DNA of 64,000 bases from Candidatus Sulfotelmatobacter sp. (GCA_035504415.1 DATJRY010000017.1:186001-250000); one strand, 5' to 3'. Shown: positions 50,850 to 59,546, counted from the first letter of the stretch. Numbers and translations are program-made. The notes: generated by a model not told the origin, from the sequence alone.

Positions 50850-51604
50850 GCGAGGACGGTCGGGTCGGTGCGCAGCACGTCGCGATAGAGCGCGGCCGCG
50901 TTGAGCGCGACGACCGGCGGCTCGCCGCGCTCGAACGAGTCGCGGGTCGCGCGCGCGACCGCCTCGTCCATCGCGATCGGCGTGCCCGCGCTCATCCGTG
51001 CGCGGCAGCTCAGCTCGGCGGCGCGCTCGGCGTAGATGGTGCGGAAGAGCGCCGTCTCCAACGACTCGCCGCACACGACCAGCCCGTGCGAGCGCAGATA
51101 AGCGGTGTGGGCGCCGGCGGCGAGCATCGCCTCGACCGCCGGCAGCGTCTTGTCGGCGCCCCTCGCCAAGCCGCGATACTCGTCGTAGACGACGTGCCGC
51201 TCGAAGAACAGCGCGCTCTGCTGGTCGAGGGTGAGCAGCGGCGCACCGGAGGCCGCGAACAGCAGCGCCCAGCGCGGATGGTTGTGCACGACGCACGCCA
51301 GCTCGGGCGCGCGCTGGTAGAGTGCGAAGTGAACCTCGAGGTACTCGCTGGGCGCGGTCGTGCCTTCGACGACGCGCCCGCTCGCATCGACGCGGACGAG
51401 GTCCGACGCGCGCATCGAAGGCCACAAGTGGTCCCACGGGTTCGTCCACCAGGTCGCCGTCCCGGGCTCGCGCACGGTGACATGGCCGGCCGCGAGGTCG
51501 GCGATCCCGTGTGCGGCCAGCACGCGCAGCGCCAACGCCAGCCGTTGGCGGACGGGGAGCGCGAGCGTTTCGCTGCTCGTGCTCGAGAGCACGGTGGTGG
51601 TCAT
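50846..51604 (-). CDS. Class II aldolase/adducin-family protein
   Basis: 252 residues from the ATG at 51604, coupled by ATGA to the CoA-transferase gene. The fold signature includes GHVTVREPG, the metal-binding HNHPRW in CVVHNHPRWALLFA and the third His in AYLRSHGLVVCG. Zinc-dependent aldol cleavage (as in fuculose-phosphate aldolase) is the family's known reaction, but many members act as decarboxylases or unknown enzymes. Its pairing with a class III CoA transferase suggests action on an organic acid or its CoA ester. Confidence 0.85.
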   Translation of the reverse strand: MTTTVLSSTSSETLALPVRQRLALALRVLAAHGIADLAAGHVTVREPGTATWWTNPWDHLWPSMRASDLVRVDASGRVVEGTTAPSEYLEVHFALYQRAPELACVVHNHPRWALLFAASGAPLLTLDQQSALFFERHVVYDEYRGLARGADKTLPAVEAMLAAGAHTAYLRSHGLVVCGESLETALFRTIYAERAAELSCRARMSAGTPIAMDEAVARATRDSFERGEPPVVALNAAALYRDVLRTDPTVLA

Positions 51605-52623
51605 GGTCGCGTATCCTTCGCGGCCGAGGACGCGCCGTCCGGGTCGGCGCGCACCGCCGCGGCCAGCGGCAGCGGCAACGTGCCCTCGCCGGCGGCGGCG
51701 GCGACCGGAGCGACGAACGCCGCACAGGTATCGACCTCGCGCAGGCGCGCGAACCAGGCGGCGTCGTGTCGCGCGACCGCCGCCGCCACCGCCGCGACGT
51801 CGGCGCTCTCGTCGATCGCGAGCGTCGCGCAGAACGCGCGCCAGAAGTGCGGCTCGAGCGCGCCGACCGCCAACCACGCGCCGTCGGCCGTGCGGTAGCA
51901 GCCGTAGCGCGGCGAGCCGCCGGTGAACACGCCGCGCGCGACGTCGAGCGATCCGCCGCCGGCGGCCGTCGCTCGCGCCCACAGCGTGAACGGTGCCAAC
52001 GCGTCGGCGAGCGGCACGTCGAGGTGCGCGCCGTGTCCGGTGCGCTCGCGCGCGTACAGCGCGAGCAGGATGTTGACGACGGCCGGGTACGAGCCGCCGC
52101 CGACGTCGGCCAGCAGCACGCCGGGCAGCGCGGGCACGCCGTCGTGGGTGCGCAGCAGCGCCAGCACGCCGCGCTCGGCGAGATAGGTGAGGTCGTGCCC
52201 CGCGCGCGCCGCGTCGGGGCCGTCGGGATCGTAGCCGACGATCGAACAGGTGATGATGCGCGGCGCGTGCCGCGCGAGCGTCGCGTGGTCGAGTCCGAGC
52301 CGCCGCGCGACCGCGGGCCGGAAGCCGTCGACGACCACGTCGCTCTCGCGCACCAGCCCGATCAGCGCGTCGTAGCCGGCGGGATCTTTGAGGTCGAGCT
52401 CGATGCAGCGCTTGCCCGCGTGCAACAGCGCGAACGCCGCCGGCGCCTGCGGCCAGACGCCGTCGGCGCGGCGCATCACGTCGCCGCCGGGCGGCTCGAC
52501 CCGCGTCACCTCGGCACCGGCCGCGGCGAGAAACAGCGTTGCCAGCGGGCCCGGCAAGCGTGCCGAGAGATCGACGACCCGCACGCCCGCGAGCGCGCCG
52601 GCGGCCGGAACTTCGCTGCTCAT
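51601..52623 (-). CDS. Class III CoA transferase (CaiB/BaiF; racemase-like)
   Basis: 340 residues from the ATG at 52623. Blocks: GVRVVDLSARLPGPLATLFLAAAGAEVTRVE, KRCIELDLKDPAG, DGFRPAVARRLGLD and the catalytic Asp in RAGHDLTYLAERGVL. It is nearest the alpha-methylacyl-CoA racemase subgroup by these motifs, and is shorter than many CoA transferases. It either moves CoA between acids or epimerises an alpha-methylacyl-CoA. It is divergent from the PaaI thioesterase gene (46 bp) and first in a four-gene coupled run. Confidence 0.85.
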   Translation of the reverse strand: MSSEVPAAGALAGVRVVDLSARLPGPLATLFLAAAGAEVTRVEPPGGDVMRRADGVWPQAPAAFALLHAGKRCIELDLKDPAGYDALIGLVRESDVVVDGFRPAVARRLGLDHATLARHAPRIITCSIVGYDPDGPDAARAGHDLTYLAERGVLALLRTHDGVPALPGVLLADVGGGSYPAVVNILLALYARERTGHGAHLDVPLADALAPFTLWARATAAGGGSLDVARGVFTGGSPRYGCYRTADGAWLAVGALEPHFWRAFCATLAIDESADVAAVAAAVARHDAAWFARLREVDTCAAFVAPVAAAAGEGTLPLPLAAAVRADPDGASSAAKDTRP

Positions 52624-52669
52624 CGCAGCGTGACAGGTAGGCCGCTCGGCGCGCGCCAACCTCCCGCGG

Positions 52670-53116
52670 GTGACGACCGCGATGGATCCCGATGCGCTCG
52701 CGCGCGCCTGCGCCGCGGAGATGCTGCGGCGCGATCGCGCCTCGCAGGCGCTCGGCATCGAGATCGAAGAGGCGCGGCCCGGCTACGCGCGGGTGGCGTT
52801 GACGATCCGCGACGAGATGGTCAACGGCCACGCGATCGCGCACGGCGGCGTCGTGTTCACGCTGGCCGACAGCGGGTTCGCCTTCGCCTGCAACTCGCGC
52901 AACGAGGCGGCCGTCGCGCTGCAGTGCTCGATCTCGTACGTCGCGGCGGGAAAGCTCGGCGACCGGCTCGTCGCCGAGGCGCAGGAGCGCTCGGGCAAAG
53001 GCCGCACCGGCGTCTACGACGTCACCGTCACGCGCGGCGAGGGCGAGCTGGTCGCGCTCTTCCGCGGCGTCTCGTACCGCGTCAAGGGACCGGTTCTGCC
53101 CGACCCCGCGGCGTAG
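52670..53116 (+). CDS. paaI: PaaI-like hotdog thioesterase
   Basis: 148 residues from a GTG at 52670; the ATG at 52682 would give 144. The conserved HGGVVFTLADSGFAFACNS contains the catalytic Asp region and GGxxFxLAD of PaaI, and the flanks ARACAAEMLRRDRASQALGIE and ALQCSISYVAAGKLGD also fit. PaaI hydrolyses hydroxylated phenylacetyl-CoA and related aryl-CoA esters, so the enzyme suits the aryl-CoA locus that follows. It lies just before a MarR-type operator and livH. Confidence 0.85.
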   Translation: MTTAMDPDALARACAAEMLRRDRASQALGIEIEEARPGYARVALTIRDEMVNGHAIAHGGVVFTLADSGFAFACNSRNEAAVALQCSISYVAAGKLGDRLVAEAQERSGKGRTGVYDVTVTRGEGELVALFRGVSYRVKGPVLPDPAA

Positions 53117-53132
53117 GTCGCCGGACAGGATA

Positions 53133-53151
53133 TTGTTGCGAAGCGCAACAA
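53133..53151. promoter_or_regulatory. Putative MarR operator upstream of livH
   Basis: TTGTTGCG-AAG-CGCAACAA is a perfect 8-bp inverted repeat, 24 bp before the livH start. The core TTGTTGC-N5-GCAACAA recurs exactly at 56981 before the crotonase gene. The MarR gene lies between, so autoregulated control of both units is the likely role. Confidence 0.75.
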
Positions 53152-53175
53152 CATCCGGAGCGAAGGAGGATCGCG

Positions 53176-54054
53176 CTGCTCCAGCTGATCGTCGCCGGCC
53201 TGACCGTCGGCAGCGGCTACGCGCTCGTCGCGCTGGGCTTACACATCATCCTGCGCGCGACGCGGGTGATGAACTTCGCCCAGGGTGAGTTCACCGTCGT
53301 CGGCGGCCTGATCGCGCTGACGCTGATGCAGACGTTCCACGCCACCAGCGTGGTGGCGCTGATCGGGGCTACCATCTGCGGTTTCGTGCTCGGCCTGGGC
53401 TTCGAACGCTTCGTGCTGCGGCCCGCCGCGCGCTCGGGCGAGATGGGCGTCACCATCGCGACCGTCGGAACGGTCTTCGTCTTGCTGTACGGTCACGCGC
53501 TGGTGCCCACCTGGGGTTCGCTGCAGCAGCCGCTGCCGCCGTTCACCGGCCGGCTGAGCGACGCGATCGTCGTCGCCGGGGCGACGATCCAGATCCAGTC
53601 GCTGTGGATCGGCGCGCTGCTGCTGCTGGCGCTGGCGGCGCTGTACGTCTTCTTCGAGCGCACGTACTACGGCAAGGCGATTCGCGCGGCGGCCAACAAC
53701 CCGCTGGGCGCGCGGCTGGTCGGCATCGACGTGACGCGCGCGCGCGCGATCAGCGTCGGGCTCTCGATCGCGTTGGCGGCGTACGGCGGCACGATTATCG
53801 GCCCGATCACGCTGGTCGGCGGCGCGGGCGGCGTCGCGATCGCGATCAAGGGTTTCGTCGGCGCGATCGTCGGCGGCCTCGACTCGCCGATCGGCTGCGT
53901 CGCCGGCGGCCTGCTGGTCGGCGTCGTCGAGAAGTTCTTGCAGAGCGGGCTGGGCGCCAGCCGCGCCGAGCCGACCGTCTACGCGCTCTTGCTGGTGATG
54001 CTGCTGCTGCGCCCGCAAGGGCTGTTCGGCACGCGCGGAGCGGTGCGGGATTGA
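53176..54054 (+). CDS. livH: Branched-chain-type ABC permease LivH, CTG start
   Basis: 292 residues from a CTG at 53176, placed 6 nt after a perfect AGGAGG. No ATG, GTG or TTG occurs in frame until deep inside the first conserved helices (TRVMNFAQGEF), and none lies near upstream. Family blocks: VGSGYALVALGLHIILRATRVM, NFAQGEF, AIRAAANNPLGARLVGID and the final LLLVMLLLRPQGLFG. It is one of two membrane subunits of an importer for amino acids or aromatic acids. Its stop overlaps the TTG start of the livM-livG fusion. Confidence 0.9.
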   Translation: MLQLIVAGLTVGSGYALVALGLHIILRATRVMNFAQGEFTVVGGLIALTLMQTFHATSVVALIGATICGFVLGLGFERFVLRPAARSGEMGVTIATVGTVFVLLYGHALVPTWGSLQQPLPPFTGRLSDAIVVAGATIQIQSLWIGALLLLALAALYVFFERTYYGKAIRAAANNPLGARLVGIDVTRARAISVGLSIALAAYGGTIIGPITLVGGAGGVAIAIKGFVGAIVGGLDSPIGCVAGGLLVGVVEKFLQSGLGASRAEPTVYALLLVMLLLRPQGLFGTRGAVRD

Positions 54055-55817
54055 TCGACCGTCTCCGCGCCGACGCGCGCGTGCTGCCGGCCATCGCGCT
54101 GCTGGTGCTGCTGGGCGGCCTGTTCCTCCACGGCGCCGGCTTCGTCCAAGCCGCGACGTACGCCGCGATGTGGGCGATCGCCGCGATCGGGCTCTCGGTG
54201 CTGCTGGGCAACGTCAACCAGATCTCGCTCGGCCAAGCGGGTTTCTTCGCGATCGGCGCTTACGCCGTCGCCGCCTGCATCGACCTCGCGAACCTGCCGT
54301 TCTGGGTCGGCGCCGTGGCGGGGATCGTCGTCGCCAGCGTCGTCGGCGTCGTGCTCGGCTTCATCGCGCTGCGCTTTCGCGGTCACTACTTGGCGATGGC
54401 GACGCTCGCGTTCGGGCTGATCGTGCAAGGCGTGTTCCACCAGAGCCAGGCGCTGGGCGGCGCGAGCGGCTTCACCGATCTGCCGATCGTCAAGCTCGGG
54501 CCGTTCTCGCTGGCCGGGACGGCCGGCTACGCGTGCGTGTGGATCGTCGCGCTGGTCGTCGCCGCGCTGACCCTCAACCTGCTGCGCGGTCGCACCGGCA
54601 CCGCGTTCGAGACGATCCGCAACGACGAGCTGGCCGCCGAAGTCCTGGGCGTGCCGACCCGGCGCTACAAGATCGTCGCCTTCGCGTACGCCGGTGCGCT
54701 GGCCGGGCTGGCCGGGGCGCTCTACGCGCCGCTGATCGGCGTCGTCGTGCCGGATGCGTTCGGCGTCGATCGCTCGATCGATTTCCTGTTGATGGTCGTG
54801 CTGGGCGGGGCGGGCAGCGTCTCGGGCGCGATCGTCGGCGCGGTCGCGATCGGCTTTCTCGACGTGGTCGGCAACCAGTTCGAGAATTGGCGCGAGGTCG
54901 TCTACGGGCTGCTGGTCATCGCGATCGTCGTGGTCGCGCCGGGCGGTCTGTTCGGCCTGGTGCGGCGCGGTTCGCGTCGCCGCACGGCGCCCGTCGCGCG
55001 CGTCGGCACGGTCAGCGAGCGCGCGCCCGTGGCCCGGCCGATCGCGCCGCCGGCGGCGACGCCGCTGGAGGTGCGCGGCGTCACCAAGCGCTTCGGCGGC
55101 CTGGTCGCGGTGGACGACGTCTCGTTCGCGCTCGCGCCCGGCAGCTTGACCTCGCTGATCGGTCCCAACGGCGCGGGCAAGACGACGCTCTTCAACGCGA
55201 TCTGCGGCGTCGGCCGCACGAGCGCGGGCCAGGTACGGATCGGCGGCGTCGACGTCACCGGCTGGCAGCCGCACCGCATCGCCAAGCTCGGCGTCGGCCG
55301 CACCTTCCAGAACGCGCGCCTGTTCGGCGAGATGACGGTGCTCGAGAACGTCGTGGCCGGCGCGTTTCGCGCCGAGCGCACCGGTTTCGCCGCCGACTTG
55401 CTCGGCCTGCCCGCCGCGACGCACGCGCGTCACGAGGCGATCGAGCGCGCGCGCGACACGCTGGCGCAGCTGCGCATCGAGCATTTGGCCGGCACCTACG
55501 CGCGCGATCTGCCGTTCGGCGATCGCCGCCGCGTCGAGCTGGCGCGGGCCATCGCCGCCGACCCGTGGCTGCTGCTGGTCGACGAGCCGGCGGCCGGCCT
55601 CAACGCGTCCGAGCGCGAGACGCTGCAAGGCGATCTGCTGGCCCTGCGCGACCGCGGCGTCACGCTGCTGCTGATCGAGCACGACATGCGGCTGGTCATG
55701 ACCATCTCCGAGCGCGTGCTGGTGCTGGAGTTCGGCCACACCATCGCCGACGGCGTGCCGGCCGCGGTGCGGAACGACCCGCAGGTCGTCGCCGCGTACT
55801 TGGGGACCGCCGGCTGA
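54051..55817 (+). CDS. livM-livG: LivM permease - LivG ATPase fusion
   Basis: 588 residues from a TTG at 54051 (TTGA overlap). Residues 1 to about 300 are LivM: GLSVLLGNVNQISLGQAGFFAIGAYA, then AFETIRNDELAAEVLGV and a last helix. An Arg/Ala/Pro linker (RRGSRRRTAPVARVG) leads to LivG at about 340: Walker A GPNGAGKTTLF, GRTFQNARLFGEM, a degenerate signature LPFGDRRRVELARA, Walker B LLLVDEPAAGLN and EHDM. Fusion fixes permease and one ATPase in a single chain; livF supplies the other ATPase. Confidence 0.92.
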   Translation: MIDRLRADARVLPAIALLVLLGGLFLHGAGFVQAATYAAMWAIAAIGLSVLLGNVNQISLGQAGFFAIGAYAVAACIDLANLPFWVGAVAGIVVASVVGVVLGFIALRFRGHYLAMATLAFGLIVQGVFHQSQALGGASGFTDLPIVKLGPFSLAGTAGYACVWIVALVVAALTLNLLRGRTGTAFETIRNDELAAEVLGVPTRRYKIVAFAYAGALAGLAGALYAPLIGVVVPDAFGVDRSIDFLLMVVLGGAGSVSGAIVGAVAIGFLDVVGNQFENWREVVYGLLVIAIVVVAPGGLFGLVRRGSRRRTAPVARVGTVSERAPVARPIAPPAATPLEVRGVTKRFGGLVAVDDVSFALAPGSLTSLIGPNGAGKTTLFNAICGVGRTSAGQVRIGGVDVTGWQPHRIAKLGVGRTFQNARLFGEMTVLENVVAGAFRAERTGFAADLLGLPAATHARHEAIERARDTLAQLRIEHLAGTYARDLPFGDRRRVELARAIAADPWLLLVDEPAAGLNASERETLQGDLLALRDRGVTLLLIEHDMRLVMTISERVLVLEFGHTIADGVPAAVRNDPQVVAAYLGTAG

Positions 55818-56545
55818 TGCTGCTCGAGGTGCGCGGCTTGTCCGCCGGCTACGGTGCGCTCGACGTGTTGCGCGGCGTCGACCTCGAGGTCGACGCGGGC
55901 GAGCTGGTCGCCGTGCTCGGCGCCAACGGCGCCGGCAAGTCCACGCTGTTGCGGGCGATCTCGCGCTACGACGCCGACGTGCGCGCGGGCGGCATCAGGT
56001 TCGACGGCCACGACGCGCTGCGCGCGACGACGGAACGATTGGTGCGCTGGGGTTTGCTGCAGGTCCCCGAAGGGCGGCAGCTGTTCACCGAGCTGAGCGT
56101 CGACGACAACCTGCGGCTGGGCGCGTACGTCGCCGATCGCCGCGCGCTCGGCGCCGAGTTGGACGCGGTCTACGCGCGTTTCCCGCAACTCGCGGCGCGG
56201 CGCGGCCAGACCGCGTTCTCGCTCTCCGGCGGCGAGCAGCAGATGCTGGCGATCGGCCGCGCGCTGATGGCGAAGCCGAAGCTGTTGATGCTCGACGAGC
56301 CCTCGACCGGGCTCGCGCCGCAGATCGTCGAGCAGATCTTCGGCATCGTCGCCGAGCTGACGCGCGGCGGCGTCGCGGTGCTGCTGGTCGAGCAGAACGC
56401 GTACTTGACGCTGCGTCACGCCGATCGCGCGTACGTGCTCGAGCACGGCGCGGTCGTGCTGCACGACACCGCGGAGCGACTCGCCGCCGACGCGCGCGTG
56501 CAGGAGATCTATCTGGGCGGCCACACCGGAGGTGAGCCGGCATGA
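55817..56545 (+). CDS. livF: Branched-chain-type ABC ATPase LivF
   Basis: 242 residues; its ATG overlaps the preceding stop (TGATG). Walker A is GANGAGKSTLLRAI, the Q-loop/LivF block is VPEGRQLFTELSVDDNLRLG, the signature is LSGGEQQMLAIGRAL, Walker B is LLMLDEPSTGLAP and the switch is VEQNAYLTLR. It completes the energising part of the importer. No periplasmic binding protein (livK) is encoded in the window, so that subunit must come from elsewhere. Confidence 0.93.
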   Translation: MLLEVRGLSAGYGALDVLRGVDLEVDAGELVAVLGANGAGKSTLLRAISRYDADVRAGGIRFDGHDALRATTERLVRWGLLQVPEGRQLFTELSVDDNLRLGAYVADRRALGAELDAVYARFPQLAARRGQTAFSLSGGEQQMLAIGRALMAKPKLLMLDEPSTGLAPQIVEQIFGIVAELTRGGVAVLLVEQNAYLTLRHADRAYVLEHGAVVLHDTAERLAADARVQEIYLGGHTGGEPA

Positions 56546-57009
56546 GCGAGCCCGTTCAGCTCGGCCGGCTCGCGCCGGTTGTCGGTTACCATTTGCGCCG
56601 CGCGCAGCTGCGCGCGTACGACGACTTCCCCGCCGAGGCGACCCGCAAGGGGATCACGCCGCCGCACCTGGCCGTGCTGCTGCTGGTCGAAGCCAATCCG
56701 GGGATCAAGCAGACGACGCTGGCCAAGGTGCTGAGCTTGGACCGCTCGACGATGGTGCGGATGGTCGACCGGCTCGAGGAGGCCAAGCTGATCGAGCGCG
56801 GCAGCTCGCGCGCCGACCGGCGGGTCGCGCCGCCGGTCCTCACCGCCAAGGGTCGCGCCTACGTCGACGCCATGCTGCCCAAGGTGCTGGCCTCCGAAGA
56901 GGCACTCTTGGCCCCGCTCAGCACCGCCGAGCGCGCGACGCTGCTACGCCTCTTGGGCAAGCTGACCAGCCCCGCCAATATTGTTGCTGGACGCAACAAT
57001 TCGCGCTAG
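56542..57009 (+). CDS. MarR-family regulator of the aryl-CoA locus
   Basis: 155 residues from the ATG at 56542 (ATGA overlap with livF). The winged helix is readable: ANPGIKQTTLAKVLSLDRSTMVRMVDRLEEAKLIERG followed by SSRADRRVAPPVLTAKG. MarR proteins such as CouR, FerR and HcaR sense hydroxycinnamoyl-CoA and repress uptake and activation genes. The neighbours match that scheme. The last 25 bases of the gene include the second operator TTGTTGC-N5-GCAACAA and part of the promoter of the crotonase gene. The inducer is inferred. Confidence 0.88.
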   Translation: MSEPVQLGRLAPVVGYHLRRAQLRAYDDFPAEATRKGITPPHLAVLLLVEANPGIKQTTLAKVLSLDRSTMVRMVDRLEEAKLIERGSSRADRRVAPPVLTAKGRAYVDAMLPKVLASEEALLAPLSTAERATLLRLLGKLTSPANIVAGRNNSR

Positions 57010-57012
57010 AAT
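56981..57012 (+). promoter_or_regulatory. Promoter with overlapping MarR operator before the crotonase gene
   Basis: TTGCTG (56984-56989), a 17-bp spacer and TAGAAT (57007-57012) make a good promoter 15 bp before the ATG at 57028. The inverted repeat TTGTTGC (56981-56987) / GCAACAA (56993-56999) covers the -35 and spacer, so a bound MarR dimer would block RNA polymerase. The stop codon of the MarR gene lies inside the -10 box. Confidence 0.78.
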
Positions 57013-57027
57013 GCGGTCGAGGACACC

Positions 57028-57804
57028 ATGAGCGCACCCTCCCCCACGCCGCTGCCGCCGTTGCGGATCGACGCCGACGGCCCGGTCGCCCACGTTCGCC
57101 TGATCCGGCCCGACAAGCGCAACGCCGTCAACGTCGATCTGATCCTCGCGCTCGAGGCGGCGTTCAGCGCCCCGCCGCCCGGCACGCGCGTGTGGGTGAT
57201 CTCGGGCGAGGGCGATCATTTCTGCGCCGGTCTCGATCTGACCGAGGCGCGCCAGCGCACGCCGCAAGAGACGTTCGACCACTCGCAGCTCTGGCGGCGC
57301 GTGTTCGAGAAGATCCAGCTAGGCGGGATCCCGGTCGTCAGCGCGCTGCACGGCGCGGTCGTCGGCGGCGGCCTGGAGCTGGCCGCGTCGACGCACGTGC
57401 GCGTCGCCGACGAGACCGCGTTCTTCGCCCTGCCGGAAGGGCAGCGCGGCATCTTCACCGGCGGCGGCGCGGCAGTGCGCGTCGCGCGCATCATCGGCGT
57501 GCACCGCATGATCGAGATGATGCTGACCGGCCATCGCTACGACGCGCGCGAAGGGCTGGCGCTGGGCCTGGCCCACTACGTGGTCGAGCCGGGCAAGGCG
57601 CTCGAGAAAGCGACCGCGCTGGCCGAGCAGATCGTCACCAACGCGCAGGGGACGAACCGCGCGATCGTGACCGCGCTCGAACGGATCGCGACGATGCCGC
57701 CCGACGCGGGCTTGTTCACCGAGTCGCTGGTCGCGGCGCTGGTCGAGTCCAGCGGCGAAGGGTATCAGCGCATCACCGATTTCCTGGAGCGGCGGGTGCG
57801 ATGA
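57028..57804 (+). CDS. Crotonase-family enoyl-CoA hydratase
   Basis: 258 residues from the ATG at 57028. The crotonase fold has KRNAVNVDLILALE, the oxyanion loop SGEGDHFCAGLDLTEA, and ALHGAVVGGGLELAASTHVRVAD, with an acidic residue in FALPEGQRGIFTGGGA in the place of the catalytic glutamate. It could hydrate the double bond of a hydroxycinnamoyl-CoA or similar ester, or cleave it as feruloyl-CoA hydratase-lyase does; side-chain motifs do not decide which. It is coupled (ATGA) to the ligase gene next to it. Confidence 0.88.
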   Translation: MSAPSPTPLPPLRIDADGPVAHVRLIRPDKRNAVNVDLILALEAAFSAPPPGTRVWVISGEGDHFCAGLDLTEARQRTPQETFDHSQLWRRVFEKIQLGGIPVVSALHGAVVGGGLELAASTHVRVADETAFFALPEGQRGIFTGGGAAVRVARIIGVHRMIEMMLTGHRYDAREGLALGLAHYVVEPGKALEKATALAEQIVTNAQGTNRAIVTALERIATMPPDAGLFTESLVAALVESSGEGYQRITDFLERRVR

Positions 57805-59546
57805 GCGTGACGAGCGCGCTCCGGGCCGAGCGCGTGCTGCGCTCGGAGGTCCCGCTGGGACGGTATCCCGACCGGGTCGGCGACGATCTCGTCCGCTGGG
57901 CCGCGCAGCGGCCCGATCACGTGTTCATGGCGCAGCGCGCCGGCGAGGGCTGGCGCACGGTCACCTACGCGCGCGCGCTCGAGCGTGCGCGCGAGATCGG
58001 CGGTGCGCTGCTGGCGATCGGCGGCCCCGACCATCCGCTGGCCGTGATCGCCGAGAACGGCATCGACCACGCGCTGGTGGTGCTGGGCGCGCTGTACGCC
58101 GGCATCCCGGTGGCGCCGCTCTCGGTGAACTACGCGCGCGCCGACGCCGACCCCGCGCGGCTGCGCGCGCTGCTCGAGGTGCTGCACCCGGCGGCGGTGC
58201 TGGTCCCCGACGCGACGTTGGCGGACAACGTCGCCCGCGGCGTGCGCGGCCTCCCGCTGCTGACCGACGTCGCGGCGTTGCGCGGGGACCGCGAGTTGGC
58301 CGATGCCGCGTTCGCGCGCATCGGCCCCGACACGGTCGCCAAGATCCTGTTCACCTCGGGCTCGACCGGCACGCCGAAGGGCGTCGTCACGACCCACCGC
58401 ATGCTGTGCTCGAACCAGACCATGCTCACGCAGATCTGGGCCGAACGCGTCGACGATCCGGTCGTCGTCGATTGGGCGCCGTGGAGCCACGTCGCCTCGG
58501 GCAGCAAGATATTCGGTCTGGTGCTGCGCAACGGCGGCACCTTCTACGTCGACGACGGGCGACCGCTGCCGGGCGCATTCGACGCGACGCTGCGCAACCT
58601 GCGCGAGGTCGCGCCGACGTTCTACTTCAACGTGCCGCGCGGCTACCAGCTGCTGGCCGATGCGTTCGAGCGCGACGAAGCGCTGGCGGCTGCGTTCTTC
58701 TCGCGCGTGCGCGTGCTGCTCAACGCCGGCGCCGCGATCCACGAGACGCTGCGCGCGCGTTTGGCGCAGTTGGCGCTCCGGTATGCCGGCCGCGAGATTC
58801 CGGTCGTCTCGTGTTGGGGCGCGACCGAGACCGCGCCGATGGCGACCGCCGTGTGGGGACCGCGCCCGGCCGCGCCTGAAACGATCGGCACGCCGGTGCC
58901 GGGCGTCGAGATCAAGCTCGCGCCGGTCGACGATCGCTGGGAGATGCGCGTGCGCGGCCCGAGCGTGACGCCGGGCTACTGGCGCAACCCCGACGCGACC
59001 GCCGCGGCGTTCGACGAGGAAGGCTACTACAAGAGCGGCGACGCCGCGGAGCTGCTCGATCCGAACGACCCCGCGCGCGGCATCGTCTTCGCCGGCCGCA
59101 TCAGCGAGAATTTCAAGCTCTCGTCGGGCACGTGGGTCAACGTCGGCGCGGTGCGTCTGGCGAGCGTCGAAGCGACGGCGCCGCTGCTCGACGACGTCGT
59201 CGTCGCCGGCGCCGACCAGGAGGAGCTGGGCCTGCTGGGCTTCGTGAACCTGGCCGCGGCGCGCGAGCTGGCCGGCCTGCCCAACGCCGAGCGCGCCGAG
59301 TTGGCCGCGCATCCGGCGGTGCGCGAGCGGCTGCGCGCGGCGCTGCTCGAACGCAACGCCCGCGCCGGCGGCCTCTCGCAGCGCGTGACCCGCGTGCTGC
59401 TGTTGCCCGACGCGCCCAGCGGCGCCGACGGCGAGATCACCGACAAAGGCTCCGTCAACCAGCGGCGCGTGCTGACGCGCCGCGCGGCCGACGTCGCGCG
59501 TCTGTACGCCGACCCGCTCGATCCCGAGGTCCTGCCGATCCGATGA
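57801..59546 (+). CDS. fcs: Feruloyl-CoA synthase-like acyl-CoA ligase
   Basis: 581 residues from the ATG at 57801. AMP-binding motif ILFTSGSTGTPKGVVTTH, then VSCWGATETAPM, TPGYWRNPDATAAAFD and YKSGDAAEL, then GRISENFKLSSGTWVNVGAVR and a C-terminal TDKGSVNQRRVL. The unusual 'KLSSGTWVNVG' and 'EITDKGSVNQR' blocks, and the long length, match feruloyl-CoA synthases rather than general acyl-CoA ligases. It would activate ferulate, coumarate or similar acids with ATP and CoA. It lies between the crotonase and thiolase genes in the MarR-controlled unit. Confidence 0.82.
   Translation: MSVTSALRAERVLRSEVPLGRYPDRVGDDLVRWAAQRPDHVFMAQRAGEGWRTVTYARALERAREIGGALLAIGGPDHPLAVIAENGIDHALVVLGALYAGIPVAPLSVNYARADADPARLRALLEVLHPAAVLVPDATLADNVARGVRGLPLLTDVAALRGDRELADAAFARIGPDTVAKILFTSGSTGTPKGVVTTHRMLCSNQTMLTQIWAERVDDPVVVDWAPWSHVASGSKIFGLVLRNGGTFYVDDGRPLPGAFDATLRNLREVAPTFYFNVPRGYQLLADAFERDEALAAAFFSRVRVLLNAGAAIHETLRARLAQLALRYAGREIPVVSCWGATETAPMATAVWGPRPAAPETIGTPVPGVEIKLAPVDDRWEMRVRGPSVTPGYWRNPDATAAAFDEEGYYKSGDAAELLDPNDPARGIVFAGRISENFKLSSGTWVNVGAVRLASVEATAPLLDDVVVAGADQEELGLLGFVNLAAARELAGLPNAERAELAAHPAVRERLRAALLERNARAGGLSQRVTRVLLLPDAPSGADGEITDKGSVNQRRVLTRRAADVARLYADPLDPEVLPIR

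Noticed and set aside
52623-52670. A third MarR operator between the CoA transferase and PaaI genes
   Set aside because: No TTGTTGC or GCAACAA sequence occurs there.
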